From Hydrogenoanaerobacterium saccharovorans (lineage in GTDB: Bacteria > Bacillota > Clostridia > Oscillospirales > Ruminococcaceae), in the NCBI RefSeq assembly GCF_003814745.1, contig NZ_RKRD01000001.1:992001-1056000 (forward strand): a DNA stretch of 64,000 nt. Direction: 5' to 3'. Below are positions 41,542 to 51,069 of the stretch, piece after piece. Within the stretch, counting starts at the first letter, position 1; each line of letters opens with the position of its first letter. The notes beneath the pieces were generated by a model. That model worked only from the letters and a program-made list of their open reading frames with translations. It searched no databases and was not told the origin of the DNA. The position numbers were made by a program, and so were the translations under genes.

Positions 41542-42823
41542 AACCTTCTAAAGTTTGTTCAATAATATTTTTCATCATATCTTTTGTAAGAGCGCTACTT
41601 ACATAACCAAAAATATTGCCATCCCGGTCAATCATATAAGTGGTGGGGAATGCATTTACATAGTAGTCTGTCAGTACTGAGCCGGTTTCATCGAATACAG
41701 ATGGAAATGTATAGCCGTTTTCGGTTAAAAACGTTTTGATTTCATCGATTGATACGTCCGTGTTATTCGGATGATCGTCTGTTTTGGGGTTGGTTACCCC
41801 GATGAAAATTACATCTTCACTGTTTTTACCATATTCGTTGTACAGTTCTTCTATGTGCGGCATCTCCTGCCTGCAAGGTGGGCACCACGTTGCCCAAAAG
41901 TTTAAAAATACGACCTTGCCCTTGTAATCCGAAAGTGTGTGTGTGTTGCCGTATTGATCGGTAAGAGTAAAATCAAACGCAGGTATTGTTTTTTTGTCTT
42001 GCTGCGAAGAAGCTTCAGAGGACGAATTATCTTCAGACGCAGAAGAAGTGCTCTCTGATTGACTGCTGTTTGCTGTGTAGTTGCCTCCGCTGAACGAGTT
42101 GAGATAGCTTGTAATGCCGTTCATCCATCCGGTAAATGTCATAATACCAATAAGAATGAGCAAAACACCGCCTGCTTTGATGGTATATTTCAGCATACGC
42201 TGGCGTTTTTTGATGAAATTGAGTGTTTGTGTAGTAAACAACCCCAGCGCAAGAAACGGCAAAACAAAACCCAAAGCGTAAACCAACACCAATAAGTTGC
42301 CCATAAGTGCACTTTTTGCACCCGATGCCAAAATCAGCACCGATGACAGCGCCGGCCCTACACAGGGTGTCCATGCAAAGCTAAAAGTAAAGCCCATAAG
42401 GAATGCCACCAATGGGTTCATATTTTGCAGTTTTAATTTAAACGGCAGTCGATGCTCTCGGTCCAGCATTTTCATATCTAAAAAGCCAATTTGGAAAAGA
42501 CCAAGTAAAACAATCAAGATACCGCCGATGCGGCTGAATAACGTTTTATAATTGTTGAAAAAACTGCCCAGTGCCGAAAACGACAAACCTAATATGAAAA
42601 ATGAAAACGATATGCCAAGTACAAAAAACAGCGTATGAAAAAACACCCGTTTGCGTTCATAAGTAATCACGCCGTTTTCGTCTGTGCGTTTTGCATTGCC
42701 TGCAAGATAACTGATATAAATGGGTATCAGAGGGAGAACACAGGGTGAAAAGAACGAAATTAATCCCTCGAAAAACACAAACAAAAAACTGATGTGGTCC
42801 GTGCTGACAAGTCCTTCAAACAT
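41540..42823 (-). CDS. CcdA-TlpA fusion: membrane thiol transporter joined to a thioredoxin domain
   Basis: 427 residues. The N-terminal half is CcdA/DsbD-like with six membrane segments and redox Cys in FFSPCVLPLIPIYISY and FAWTPCVGPAL. A Ser-rich linker (about 250-290: SQSESTSSASEDNSSSEASS) leads to an extracellular TlpA/ResA-type domain with WCPPC and NAFPTTYMID (cis-Pro). It would carry electrons across the membrane to reduce exported thiols, with donor and acceptor in one chain. ATG 42823 (minus) follows AAGGAGG. Confidence 0.93.
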   Translation of the reverse strand: MFEGLVSTDHISFLFVFFEGLISFFSPCVLPLIPIYISYLAGNAKRTDENGVITYERKRVFFHTLFFVLGISFSFFILGLSFSALGSFFNNYKTLFSRIGGILIVLLGLFQIGFLDMKMLDREHRLPFKLKLQNMNPLVAFLMGFTFSFAWTPCVGPALSSVLILASGAKSALMGNLLVLVYALGFVLPFLALGLFTTQTLNFIKKRQRMLKYTIKAGGVLLILIGIMTFTGWMNGITSYLNSFSGGNYTANSSQSESTSSASEDNSSSEASSQQDKKTIPAFDFTLTDQYGNTHTLSDYKGKVVFLNFWATWCPPCRQEMPHIEELYNEYGKNSEDVIFIGVTNPKTDDHPNNTDVSIDEIKTFLTENGYTFPSVFDETGSVLTDYYVNAFPTTYMIDRDGNIFGYVSSALTKDMMKNIIEQTLEG

Positions 42824-42932
42824 AAGAACCTCCTTATATTAAATAATTTTTTATATTATACCATAATTGTACAATAGTGCAACCTAATTAGGTCGAGTAT
42901 AAAAAATTACGGTGTATCGGTAAAATATCGGG

Positions 42933-42961
42933 TTGTCGGTTCGGTAAGGATGCGCTATAAT
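42933..42961 (+). promoter_or_regulatory. Promoter of the aldose epimerase gene
   Basis: TTGTCG (42933-42938) and TATAAT (42956-42961) with 17 bases between. Confidence 0.8.
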
Positions 42962-43014
42962 AAAACCATATTCTGCTGCGTGAAATTAACATAAAACAGA
43001 GGAGCGTATTCAGT

Positions 43015-44061
43015 ATGAGTATTACCAAAAAGCCATTTGGAACAACAAAGAACGGTGAAACGGTTGCATTGTTTACCCTCACAAACAGCAGCGGTGCCAA
43101 TGTTGGGGTAATTACCTATGGGGGCAGCCTTGTATTCATTAACGTGCCTGATAAAACAGGTAAACTCGTTGATGTATGCCTTGGATGCGATACAGTTGCA
43201 GATTATGAAAAGCAGGATGCAAGCCTTGGTGCGTTGGTAGGGCGTTTTGCCAACCGTATTGAAAAAGGTATATTTACACTAAACGGTGTAGAATATCACC
43301 TGTATTGCAACAACGGTAACAACCACTTGCATGGCGGAAAAATTGGTTTTAATCAGCGTGTATGGAACGGCGAAATTAAGGGGGATGCTTTGGAACTCAG
43401 TTTGTTCAGCCCCAACGGGGAAGAGGGGTACCCCAGTAACCTTACAGTGAAGGTTATTTACCGCTTTACTGACGATAACGAGCTTTTTATCGATTACAGT
43501 GCCGTTACTGACCAAGATACGATTATCAACCTTACAAACCACTGTTACTTTAATCTTGCGGGGGAAGGCAATGGCACCATTCTTAACCATAAGCTGATGC
43601 TTAATTGCGATACCTATACCGAAAACAGCAGCGAATGCCTGCCTACCGGTGTAATTGCCCCTGTTGCAGGCACACCGCTTGATTTTACAACGTTTGAAAC
43701 AATAGGCAAACGCATTGAAGATGACTACATACAGCTTAAAAACTGCGGAGGTTATGATCATAATTTTATTATCAGACGTACCTCTGAGGGATTAGCAGAA
43801 GCAGCGCAGCTTTGGGAAGAATCCACCGGCATTTTAATGAAAACTTTTACCACAAAGCCCGGAGTTCAACTTTATACCGGTAATTTTTTGCAAAGCAATT
43901 TTACTGCAAAAGGCGGTAAAACCTATGGCAAACGCACCGGTGTGTGCCTCGAAACGCAGTTTTACCCCAATGCGATGAAGCATACACATTTCCCCAGCCC
44001 GGTATTGCGTGCAGGAGATACTTATCGGCATACCACCGTTTATCGTTTTGAAGTAAAATGA
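43015..44061 (+). CDS. galM: Aldose 1-epimerase (mutarotase)
   Basis: Interconverts alpha and beta anomers of hexoses; 348 residues, normal. ATG 43015 follows GAGGAG. Catalytic His and acids lie in GRFANRIEKG, NNHLHGGKIGFNQRVW, TNHCYFNLAGEG, YDHNFII and the Glu of CLETQFYPNAMKH. It stands alone, with no galactose genes nearby. It ends 180 bases before the transaldolase; a candidate promoter for that gene (TTGTAT, 44159-44164, with TATAAT, 44182-44187) lies in the gap. Confidence 0.95.
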   Translation: MSITKKPFGTTKNGETVALFTLTNSSGANVGVITYGGSLVFINVPDKTGKLVDVCLGCDTVADYEKQDASLGALVGRFANRIEKGIFTLNGVEYHLYCNNGNNHLHGGKIGFNQRVWNGEIKGDALELSLFSPNGEEGYPSNLTVKVIYRFTDDNELFIDYSAVTDQDTIINLTNHCYFNLAGEGNGTILNHKLMLNCDTYTENSSECLPTGVIAPVAGTPLDFTTFETIGKRIEDDYIQLKNCGGYDHNFIIRRTSEGLAEAAQLWEESTGILMKTFTTKPGVQLYTGNFLQSNFTAKGGKTYGKRTGVCLETQFYPNAMKHTHFPSPVLRAGDTYRHTTVYRFEVK

Positions 44062-44241
44062 AATTTTTTAAGCACTAACTAATTATTGTAAATTAGCCTT
44101 GGCTGATTTCGGTTTAGTATAGTTTTATCGGCTTTATACAGTAATTTACGCTTTACACTTGTATGAACAACCGATTTGACCTATAATGATAAAGAAAATG
44201 GAAAAGTGGTAAAAAGCCACAGGAGAAAGGGAGAAACACGA

Positions 44242-44889
44242 ATGAAACTATTTTTGGATACTGCAAATGTTTCGTACATCAGAGAAATCAACGATTTGGG
44301 CGTTATCTGCGGTGTTACAACAAACCCCAGCCTCATAGCGAAAGAAGGCAGAGATTTTAAAGAGGTTGTTACCGAGATTACATCCATCGTTGACGGCCCT
44401 ATTTCTGCAGAGGTTATTGACATGAAAGCAGAGGGCATGGTTGCTGAGGCAAAAGAACTTGTAAAAATTCATAAAAATATTGTTATAAAAATTCCAATGT
44501 GTGCAGAGGGCTTGAAGGCTGCTGCAGCTCTAACCAAAATGGGTATTAAAACCAATGTAACACTTATTTTTTCAGCAGCACAGGCACTGCTCGCTGCAAG
44601 AGCGGGAGCAACCTTTGTTTCGCCGTTTGTCGGCAGATTGGATGACGTGGGTGCACATGGCATTGAACTGATCGAAGAGATCGCGACTATCTTTAATATC
44701 CACGGTATAGAAACAGAGATTATTGCCGCTTCTATCCGCAAACCGGAAGATGTTACTGCTTGTGCAATGGCCGGTGCTCATATTGCTACCGTGCCTTATG
44801 AGACAATGAAAAAATGTATCGACCATCCTCTCACAACACAGGGTATCGAACGCTTCCTTAAAGATTGGGAGACTGTACCCAAGAAATAA
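44242..44889 (+). CDS. Transaldolase / fructose-6-phosphate aldolase family (TalC/Fsa)
   Basis: 215-residue short transaldolase. ATG 44242 follows AGGAGAAAGGGAG; the longer frame from 44176 lacks a ribosome site. The N-terminal MKLFLDTANVSYIREI, the TNPSLIAKEG signature and the Schiff-base Lys in NIVIKIPM are present. Family members either exchange dihydroxyacetone units in the pentose phosphate pathway or split fructose 6-phosphate; sequence alone does not settle which. Confidence 0.93.
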   Translation: MKLFLDTANVSYIREINDLGVICGVTTNPSLIAKEGRDFKEVVTEITSIVDGPISAEVIDMKAEGMVAEAKELVKIHKNIVIKIPMCAEGLKAAAALTKMGIKTNVTLIFSAAQALLAARAGATFVSPFVGRLDDVGAHGIELIEEIATIFNIHGIETEIIAASIRKPEDVTACAMAGAHIATVPYETMKKCIDHPLTTQGIERFLKDWETVPKK

Positions 44890-44905
44890 GCAACGGTTAC
44901 AAGGT

Positions 44906-44940
44906 AAAGCACCATCTACCGCAGTGGATGGTGCTTTTTT
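44906..44940 (+). terminator. Terminator after the transaldolase
   Basis: AAAGCACCATC pairs with GATGGTGCTTT, followed by Ts. Confidence 0.9.
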
Positions 44941-44984
44941 GCTGTTTGTTATCTTTTGGCAAGCCGGTTTTCAGGTGTAATTTA

Positions 44985-45013
44985 TTGACGCTATAAATAA
45001 AATGGTATATAGT
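44985..45013 (+). promoter_or_regulatory. Promoter of the surface operon
   Basis: TTGACG (44985-44990) and TATAGT (45008-45013), 17 bases apart. Confidence 0.82.
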
Positions 45014-45059
45014 TGTAATGATATAGTTAAATACTATATTTAGAAGGTCAAGCGTTAAA

Positions 45060-46334
45060 ATGTTTACTAAAATTTTCTGCGCAATTCTTTCACTGTCTCT
45101 TTGCAGCGGTATGTTAACCGGGTGTACCAAGAGCAATAAAACAGGGTCAATCCAATCCGATCCGGTACAAGTTGAGCCTGTTCAAATAGAAGAACCCCAA
45201 ATACCATACAGCAACCATATTTCTGCCAATAAAGAAAAGCTCGATGCGGCAGTAGATCAAATTAACAAAGATTATGGTGTAATGGGCAGCAGTGTTGCTG
45301 TGTGGGAGCATGATGCCATTGTTTACAGCCATTCTTACGGCACTGCAAGTTTGCGAAAAACACAAAGCATCAACGAAATAACAGGCGAAGTTACAACTGC
45401 TGATACAACTCCTGCAAATTGCGGTACAAAATACAGGGTTGCATCCATCTCTAAAATAGTAACTACGATGTTGGCTATGCAGCTGCAAGAACAAGGCAGG
45501 CTTAGCCTCGAAACGGATATTGCTGCACTTGTAAACGAAAAACTGCAAAATCCTTATTATCCAAACGACAAAGCAACCATAGAAATGCTGATGACACATA
45601 CCTCGGGAATTATCGACGGAGCGGGTTACAAAAGTGCCATTAATAAACAACCGTTCCCTGCGCTCGATGTAGTTTTGCAGCGTAATAATTTCAGCGGCTT
45701 AAAACCGGGTTCCTCCTATAGCTATTCTAATTTTGGTATGGGCTTGGTGGCAGGTGCCATTGAAAATGTTACGGGCGAGCCATTTTGCGACTATGCTAAA
45801 AATGCTTTGTTTGAACCACTTGGCATAGATGCATCGTTTGTCACCGACTATATTAAAGACCGTAATTCCATTGCCACATTTGGCAGCGAAGACCCGCTAA
45901 GTTGGGGTAATATGAAAGAAATTTACGGGCAAATCCCGGTAGGGCAGATGTATCTATTAGGGCATGGCAACCTTTTTATCAGCGCTGAAGATTCAGCACA
46001 AATCGGCATCATTTTGTCTGGTGACGGAACGTACCAGGGTAAGTGCTATCTCAAAAAAGAAACTTTAGATAATATTCATTCCCCTCGTGTGTATGACTAT
46101 AAAACAAACGTAACGCGGGGGCTTGCTGTGCAAATAACATCCGATATTATTGAGGGTGTAACTTTATATGGGCATCAAGGCAACGCCTATGGCGCTATTT
46201 CCTGTATTTTCTATGATCCTAGTACTCAGCGCGGCGTGGTATTCCTTACCAACGGGGCGAGTGCAAAGCGCGCAGAAAGTCAGATTTATGCGGTAAATGA
46301 TGCCATTGTGAAACAGATTTGGCAATACCTATGA
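45060..46334 (+). CDS. Serine-hydrolase lipoprotein, beta-lactamase/penicillin-binding class C type
   Basis: 424 residues, exported and lipid-anchored (lipobox MLTGC). The class C serine hydrolase signature is intact: SISK with S129/K132, the YSYSN segment as the Tyr-X-Asn motif, and YGHQGNAYG as the HxG third motif. Such proteins are D-amino-acid amidases, DD-peptidases or esterases more often than true beta-lactamases. First gene of a six-gene run with its own promoter. ATG 45060 follows AGAAGG at rather long distance. Confidence 0.9.
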   Translation: MFTKIFCAILSLSLCSGMLTGCTKSNKTGSIQSDPVQVEPVQIEEPQIPYSNHISANKEKLDAAVDQINKDYGVMGSSVAVWEHDAIVYSHSYGTASLRKTQSINEITGEVTTADTTPANCGTKYRVASISKIVTTMLAMQLQEQGRLSLETDIAALVNEKLQNPYYPNDKATIEMLMTHTSGIIDGAGYKSAINKQPFPALDVVLQRNNFSGLKPGSSYSYSNFGMGLVAGAIENVTGEPFCDYAKNALFEPLGIDASFVTDYIKDRNSIATFGSEDPLSWGNMKEIYGQIPVGQMYLLGHGNLFISAEDSAQIGIILSGDGTYQGKCYLKKETLDNIHSPRVYDYKTNVTRGLAVQITSDIIEGVTLYGHQGNAYGAISCIFYDPSTQRGVVFLTNGASAKRAESQIYAVNDAIVKQIWQYL

Positions 46335-46350
46335 TGGGAGTATTTTTGGG

Positions 46351-47535
46351 ATGAAACAACGAATTTTTATAATGTTATTTGCCTGCTTGTTGCTTTCGGG
46401 TTGTACCGGAGGGTTGCTTGCAGGCGATTCTTCGAAACAGGGCTCATCTGAAACGGTTAACTCGGGCGATGCGGAAAGCAAACCGCCGAAGGATGAAGCC
46501 ATACATACTGCAACTTTATTTGCAGCGGGCGATAATCTTATTCACGATGTGATATATGAGCAGGCTTTGCGGCGTACACAAAACAAGGGCTATAATTTTT
46601 TGCCGGTGTATGAGAATATGAATGCACAAATTGCGGCTGCCGATATTTCTTTTATTAATCAAGAAGCTCCCATCGCCAAAGGGTTTCCGCCCTCCAGCTA
46701 TCCCCGCTTTAATGCACCCACACAACTTGCCGGAGACTTGAAAACACTTGGTTTTGATGTAGTAAATATTGCAAACAATCATATACTGGATAAGGGCTTG
46801 CAAGGCCTTACAGAAACCATTGATATATTGCGCTCTACACAAGGGCTTACTATGATCGGGGCATATCAATCAGAGAAAGAATACGACACAACAACGTTGA
46901 TAGCAAAAAACGGTATCAAGTTTGCATTTTTGGGTTTTACCCAACACACAAACGGTTTGCGCCTACCCGATGAAAATGCCGGTATGCTTGTTTACACCGA
47001 TGAGCTCGAGGCAATCGAACGGCAGATTACAGCTGCACGCAAAGTTGCCGATGTCGTAGTGGTTTCGGTCCACTGGGGCGAAGAGGGGATGAAGCAGACG
47101 ACGCTTTATCAGCAAAACATTGCAAAACATTTTGCTCAATACGGTGCAGACATTGTAATCGGTACGCATCCGCATGTGCTGCAACCGATAGAATATGTCG
47201 ATGGTGCAGACGGGCATAAAGCATTGGTTTTCTATTCGTTGGGCAATTTTGTATCCGCACAGGTAGACCCCGAAAATTTAATTGGCGGCATTGCAAAAAT
47301 TACCGTGCAAAAAAACGATACTACGGGTAAAATCAGCGTTATAGACCCAAAACTCTCGGTTGTGATTACTCATTTTGGTTTAGGCTTTCACGATTTAAAG
47401 CTCTATCCGCTAGCCGATTATACCGATGAACTTGCCGAAAAACATGGTGTTGTGTTAAAATACGGCAAATGGTTTGATACAAAGTTTATAAAAAATTTTG
47501 TTGAAGAAGTGATAGATAAACAGTTTATAGAATAA
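46351..47535 (+). CDS. CapA-type metallophosphatase-fold lipoprotein
   Basis: 394-residue lipoprotein (lipobox LLSGC) of the poly-gamma-glutamate CapA family. Conserved metal-site motifs: AAGDNLIHD, NQEAPIAKG, VNIANNHILDKG, VHWGEEG and GTHPHVLQPIEY, with a final SLGNFV. CapA proteins are involved in anchoring or trimming surface polymers, but the exact reaction is unproven. ATG 46351 follows GGGAG. No other capsule-synthesis gene (capB/capC) is present, so this is not a simple polyglutamate locus. Confidence 0.9.
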   Translation: MKQRIFIMLFACLLLSGCTGGLLAGDSSKQGSSETVNSGDAESKPPKDEAIHTATLFAAGDNLIHDVIYEQALRRTQNKGYNFLPVYENMNAQIAAADISFINQEAPIAKGFPPSSYPRFNAPTQLAGDLKTLGFDVVNIANNHILDKGLQGLTETIDILRSTQGLTMIGAYQSEKEYDTTTLIAKNGIKFAFLGFTQHTNGLRLPDENAGMLVYTDELEAIERQITAARKVADVVVVSVHWGEEGMKQTTLYQQNIAKHFAQYGADIVIGTHPHVLQPIEYVDGADGHKALVFYSLGNFVSAQVDPENLIGGIAKITVQKNDTTGKISVIDPKLSVVITHFGLGFHDLKLYPLADYTDELAEKHGVVLKYGKWFDTKFIKNFVEEVIDKQFIE

Positions 47536-47547
47536 GGAGTACAAGGC

Positions 47548-48924
47548 TTGAAACGATTGTTGCTACAATTTTGTATATTGCTGCTGCCTTTCATATTTTT
47601 TGGCAGCCATAACACTTTTGCGGCAGAGCAGGCAGCCGAGCTTACTGCGGGATGTGTATTTACAACATCACAAAACAGCAGTGACGTATGGGCGTTAAAA
47701 GACGGTAACCGTACCACACGATATTGCAGTGCAGGCGAAACCAACATTAAACTTACAAACGAGCAGCCGTTTAAAAGCCTTTATATTATATGGGATACAC
47801 CGCCTCAACCGTGGACGTTGGCTGCCGAACAAGGCAGCTTACCATTTGGTTCTTATGGATTTATTCACGAATTTATTGAATTACAGTCGCCGCAAAATAC
47901 GGTAACCCTTACTGTAAACAACGATAAAAACACCATCTGTGATATTTATGTATTTGCGGAAGGAGAATTGCCCGCTTGGGTGCAGCTCTGGCAGCCGCCT
48001 TATCAAGATGCAGACATGCTGCTGTTGCCCACCCATGCAGACGATGAGCATTTGTTTTTTGGCGGTACAATGCCCTATTATGCAGGCGAAAAAGGTTTAA
48101 AAGTGCAGGTTGCCTACCTAACCAACCATTGGGCAGAGCCTTACCGTCCACACGAATTGATTGATGGATTGTGGGAGGTTGGTATAACCGCATACCCGGT
48201 GATTTCCGGCTTTGCAGATAGATATGCAGGCAGTTTGGAACAGGCGCAGAGGCTTTATAAGCAAGAGGATGTTATGGCTTATCAGGTAGAGCAATTGCGG
48301 CGTTTTAAACCAGACGTAGTTGTAGGGCACGATGTTAACGGCGAATACGGCCACGGGGTACATATTTACAACACGCTCACCTTGCAGAAAGCGCTTGAAC
48401 GAAGTAACGACCCTACTCAATATCCCAGCAGCGCACAGCAATACGGTGTATGGGATGTGCCCAAAACCTATTTGCATCTTTATGATAAAAACACGATGCT
48501 TATGGATTGGAATATCCCCCTAAAACATTTTGGCGGAAAAAGCGCAATCGAAATGGCAAAACAGGGGTTTGCAAAGCATGTATCTCAGCAAAAATACTTT
48601 ACGGTAGAGGATTATGGGCCCTATGACTGCAGAAAATTCGGTCTTTATCGCACAACCGTTGGGCCGGATGTTATAGGCGGTGACTTTTTTGAGAACATCT
48701 GTTTTGAGGTTCCTGAATCTCAGCCTGTATCGGTAGAAGAACAACTGGAGATAAAAAAACCTGAAACAACACCTGCGGCTAAAGAGATACAAGAAAATGC
48801 CGATGATAAAATTATTGGCAAGCCTTCCGCTTGGGTGGCACTCCTTGCTTGTTTGGCAGTGGGTTTAACAACAGGAGCGGCAACTATTCTCGCTTACAGA
48901 AAAAGCAGAAAGCCCAAACACTAA
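47548..48924 (+). CDS. PIG-L/LmbE-type deacetylase with C-terminal membrane anchor
   Basis: 458 residues. TTG 47548 lies eight bases after AAGGAG. A signal peptide is followed by an N-terminal all-beta domain (about 30-145), the PIG-L catalytic domain with its metal motif THADDEHLFFGG (usually AHPDDE) and the zinc-binding HDVNGEYGHGVH, and a C-terminal membrane segment with a basic tail (AYRKSRKPKH). PIG-L enzymes remove N-acetyl groups from GlcNAc-linked substrates. Orientation suggests an extracellular active site on cell-surface sugars, which is unusual for this family. Confidence 0.9.
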   Translation: MKRLLLQFCILLLPFIFFGSHNTFAAEQAAELTAGCVFTTSQNSSDVWALKDGNRTTRYCSAGETNIKLTNEQPFKSLYIIWDTPPQPWTLAAEQGSLPFGSYGFIHEFIELQSPQNTVTLTVNNDKNTICDIYVFAEGELPAWVQLWQPPYQDADMLLLPTHADDEHLFFGGTMPYYAGEKGLKVQVAYLTNHWAEPYRPHELIDGLWEVGITAYPVISGFADRYAGSLEQAQRLYKQEDVMAYQVEQLRRFKPDVVVGHDVNGEYGHGVHIYNTLTLQKALERSNDPTQYPSSAQQYGVWDVPKTYLHLYDKNTMLMDWNIPLKHFGGKSAIEMAKQGFAKHVSQQKYFTVEDYGPYDCRKFGLYRTTVGPDVIGGDFFENICFEVPESQPVSVEEQLEIKKPETTPAAKEIQENADDKIIGKPSAWVALLACLAVGLTTGAATILAYRKSRKPKH

Positions 48925-48943
48925 TACAAACAAGGAGTTAACG

Positions 48944-50011
48944 GTGAGAGTAAGTATTATTGTGCCTTCACTCAACCCCGATGAAAAGTTATTAACGGTG
49001 GTGAGCGGGCTTGTAAAAGCCGGCTTCCAACGTATTATTTTGGTGGATGACGGCAGCAAACAAGAGAATAAACATTACTTTAACGCTGCTGTTACAGAAA
49101 ACCGCCAGTGTGTTTTGTTGCGCCATAATAAAAACCTTGGCAAGGGCAGGGCGCTAAAAACTGCATTAAATTATTTTCTGAATAACCAAAACAACGACAT
49201 CGGCGTAATAACCGTTGACGGAGATAATCAGCACAAGGTTGAGGATGTTCTCGCCTGTGCCGAAGCACTGGAACAGAACCCCGAAAGCCTAGTGCTTGGC
49301 TGCCGTGATTTTTCTTTGCCGGATGTACCGCCCCGCAACGCATTTGGTAACAAAGTAACGGCATGGTGTTTTAAAGCACTTTGCGGTATTTCTGTAACGG
49401 ATACACAGACAGGACTTCGCGGAATATCCGCTGCATTTGCCTATGAAATACTTGACCTTTCCGGCGAACGTTTTGAATATGAAACCAATATGCTGATGCA
49501 AGCGAAACGCCTTGATATTGCTATTTTAGAAGTACCTATCAGCACGGTTTATATCAACGACAATGCTACCTCGCATTTCAATCCTCTGCGCGATTCCTTT
49601 AGTATCTATCATCAGATATTAAAATTTTTATGGTCGGGTATTGCATCTGTCGGGTGTGATTATTCGCTGTTTCTGCTGCTGAATCGGTTGTTTGCAGGGC
49701 AGCTTTTACGGCATAGGTTGTTGATAGCCACAGCAGGTGCACGTTTATGTTCATCGGTTTTAAACTATTTGCTCAATAAAAACTATGTGTTTGGCAGCAA
49801 AACTCCGGTAAAAACAACGATGGTTAAATATTATATTTTATGTATTTTGCAAATGATGGCAAGTTATGGCGCCGTGTTTTTATTCACATCGGTATTTTAT
49901 GTGCCTGCTGCTGTATCAAAGTTAATTGCAGATTCTATTCTGTTTTTTATCAGTTTTAAAATTCAGCGCGAACTGATCTTTAATAAAACAAATAAGGAGC
50001 AATCATTTTGA
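48944..50011 (+). CDS. GT2 glycosyltransferase fused to a GtrA-like membrane domain
   Basis: 355 residues. GTG 48944 lies six bases after AAGGAG. The N-terminal GT-A domain (about 1-220) has VSIIVPSLNPD, LVDDGSKQ, GVITVDGDNQHK (the Asp-X-Asp-like motif) and DTQTGLRGIS, matching dolichol-phosphate-mannose-synthase-like enzymes. A C-terminal GtrA domain (about 225-345) has four membrane segments. Such fusions make undecaprenyl-phosphate sugars and flip or deliver them. This points to the sugar donor for the surface polymer handled by the rest of the operon. Confidence 0.92.
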   Translation: MRVSIIVPSLNPDEKLLTVVSGLVKAGFQRIILVDDGSKQENKHYFNAAVTENRQCVLLRHNKNLGKGRALKTALNYFLNNQNNDIGVITVDGDNQHKVEDVLACAEALEQNPESLVLGCRDFSLPDVPPRNAFGNKVTAWCFKALCGISVTDTQTGLRGISAAFAYEILDLSGERFEYETNMLMQAKRLDIAILEVPISTVYINDNATSHFNPLRDSFSIYHQILKFLWSGIASVGCDYSLFLLLNRLFAGQLLRHRLLIATAGARLCSSVLNYLLNKNYVFGSKTPVKTTMVKYYILCILQMMASYGAVFLFTSVFYVPAAVSKLIADSILFFISFKIQRELIFNKTNKEQSF

Positions 50012-51060
50012 CAACGGAAATAATGCAGCGAAAAAACAAGCGTTTTGCCGAAATCCGCGAACGCAAACAAGGCAGAGGTTCGCCTGTTAGGCGCACTATT
50101 TTACGTTGTTTAGCGGTGATTGGCACGTTGTTGCTTTCTATATTGATTTTTTTGTTTGGCGCTATAACAATGATATGCCGCGGCCCTTCGCCTACCGTGC
50201 GGGATTTGTTTGTAACAACTGTGATGGAAACCAGTGCGGCTAAATTTTTGGCCCATATGTACTTTTCGGATGACGAAATTAGAGTAATCCAGCTGAAAAA
50301 TGCGGTAGTAGACATTCAAGAGGTGACCGATACAAGCGTAGAGTTTATACAAAGTGATAGTGTTTTACCCAAAGATACCATTGAATTGCTGGAGGTGGGC
50401 GGTTCTACCTTTAAGGGGAAAATGCTCATTGTCCATGATCCGTCACGCATTAGGGTTGCAACGGCGCCCGTGTTTGGCAAAGACATAGACGGGGTGAGAA
50501 TGGAGGATTTTGTGAAAAACGAGAAAGCAACGGCGGGCATTAACGGCGGTGCTTTTTATGATGAGAACGGTGTAGGCAGGGGTGGGATGCCTCTGGGCGT
50601 AGTTATAAAAGACTCTAAACTGGTGAATGGGTCGCTTAACACGGCAGATTCTGTAGTAATAGGCTTTGACCAAAGCAACAAGCTAATTGTGGGCAAAATG
50701 TCAGGGCAAGAGGCGCTCGACTTGAAGCTGCGGGATGCAGTGAGTTTTGGCCCTGTGTTTATTGTAAACGGGAAGCCTGTTGATGTAGCAGGGACGGGCG
50801 GAGGACTAAACCCCCGCACTGTAATTGGTCAGCGCGCAGACGGTGCAGTGCTCATGCTCGTCATTGATGGCAGGCAGGCGCACAGTATCGGTGCATCTTA
50901 CAAAGATTGCATTGACGTGATGATGCAATACGGGGCAATCAATGCAGCCAATCTGGACGGAGGCTCCTCCAGTATGATGATATACAACGGCGAGGTGGTC
51001 AATGTCAGTGCATCACTGTACGGTTCACGCAAATTGCCAACAGCCTTTATTGTAAAGTAG
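50008..51060 (+). CDS. Phosphodiester glycosidase (NAGPA family), membrane-anchored
   Basis: 350 residues. TTG 50008 overlaps the previous stop and lies eight bases after AAGGAG. A basic cytoplasmic stretch and one membrane segment (about 28-52) anchor an extracellular NAGPA domain (about 150-350) with GINGGAFYDENG, SFGPVFIVNGKPV, GLNPRTVIGQ and NLDGGSSSMMIYNGE. The family removes sugars linked through phosphodiesters, as human uncovering enzyme does; here wall teichoic-like or glycan-1-phosphate linkages are the plausible targets. Confidence 0.9.
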   Translation: MTTEIMQRKNKRFAEIRERKQGRGSPVRRTILRCLAVIGTLLLSILIFLFGAITMICRGPSPTVRDLFVTTVMETSAAKFLAHMYFSDDEIRVIQLKNAVVDIQEVTDTSVEFIQSDSVLPKDTIELLEVGGSTFKGKMLIVHDPSRIRVATAPVFGKDIDGVRMEDFVKNEKATAGINGGAFYDENGVGRGGMPLGVVIKDSKLVNGSLNTADSVVIGFDQSNKLIVGKMSGQEALDLKLRDAVSFGPVFIVNGKPVDVAGTGGGLNPRTVIGQRADGAVLMLVIDGRQAHSIGASYKDCIDVMMQYGAINAANLDGGSSSMMIYNGEVVNVSASLYGSRKLPTAFIVK

Positions 51061-51069
51061 GTAAACAAA

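Noticed and set aside
45060..46334. True antibiotic-resistance beta-lactamase
   Set aside because: Only the general class C serine-hydrolase motifs are present; lipoprotein form and operon context fit a wall enzyme better.
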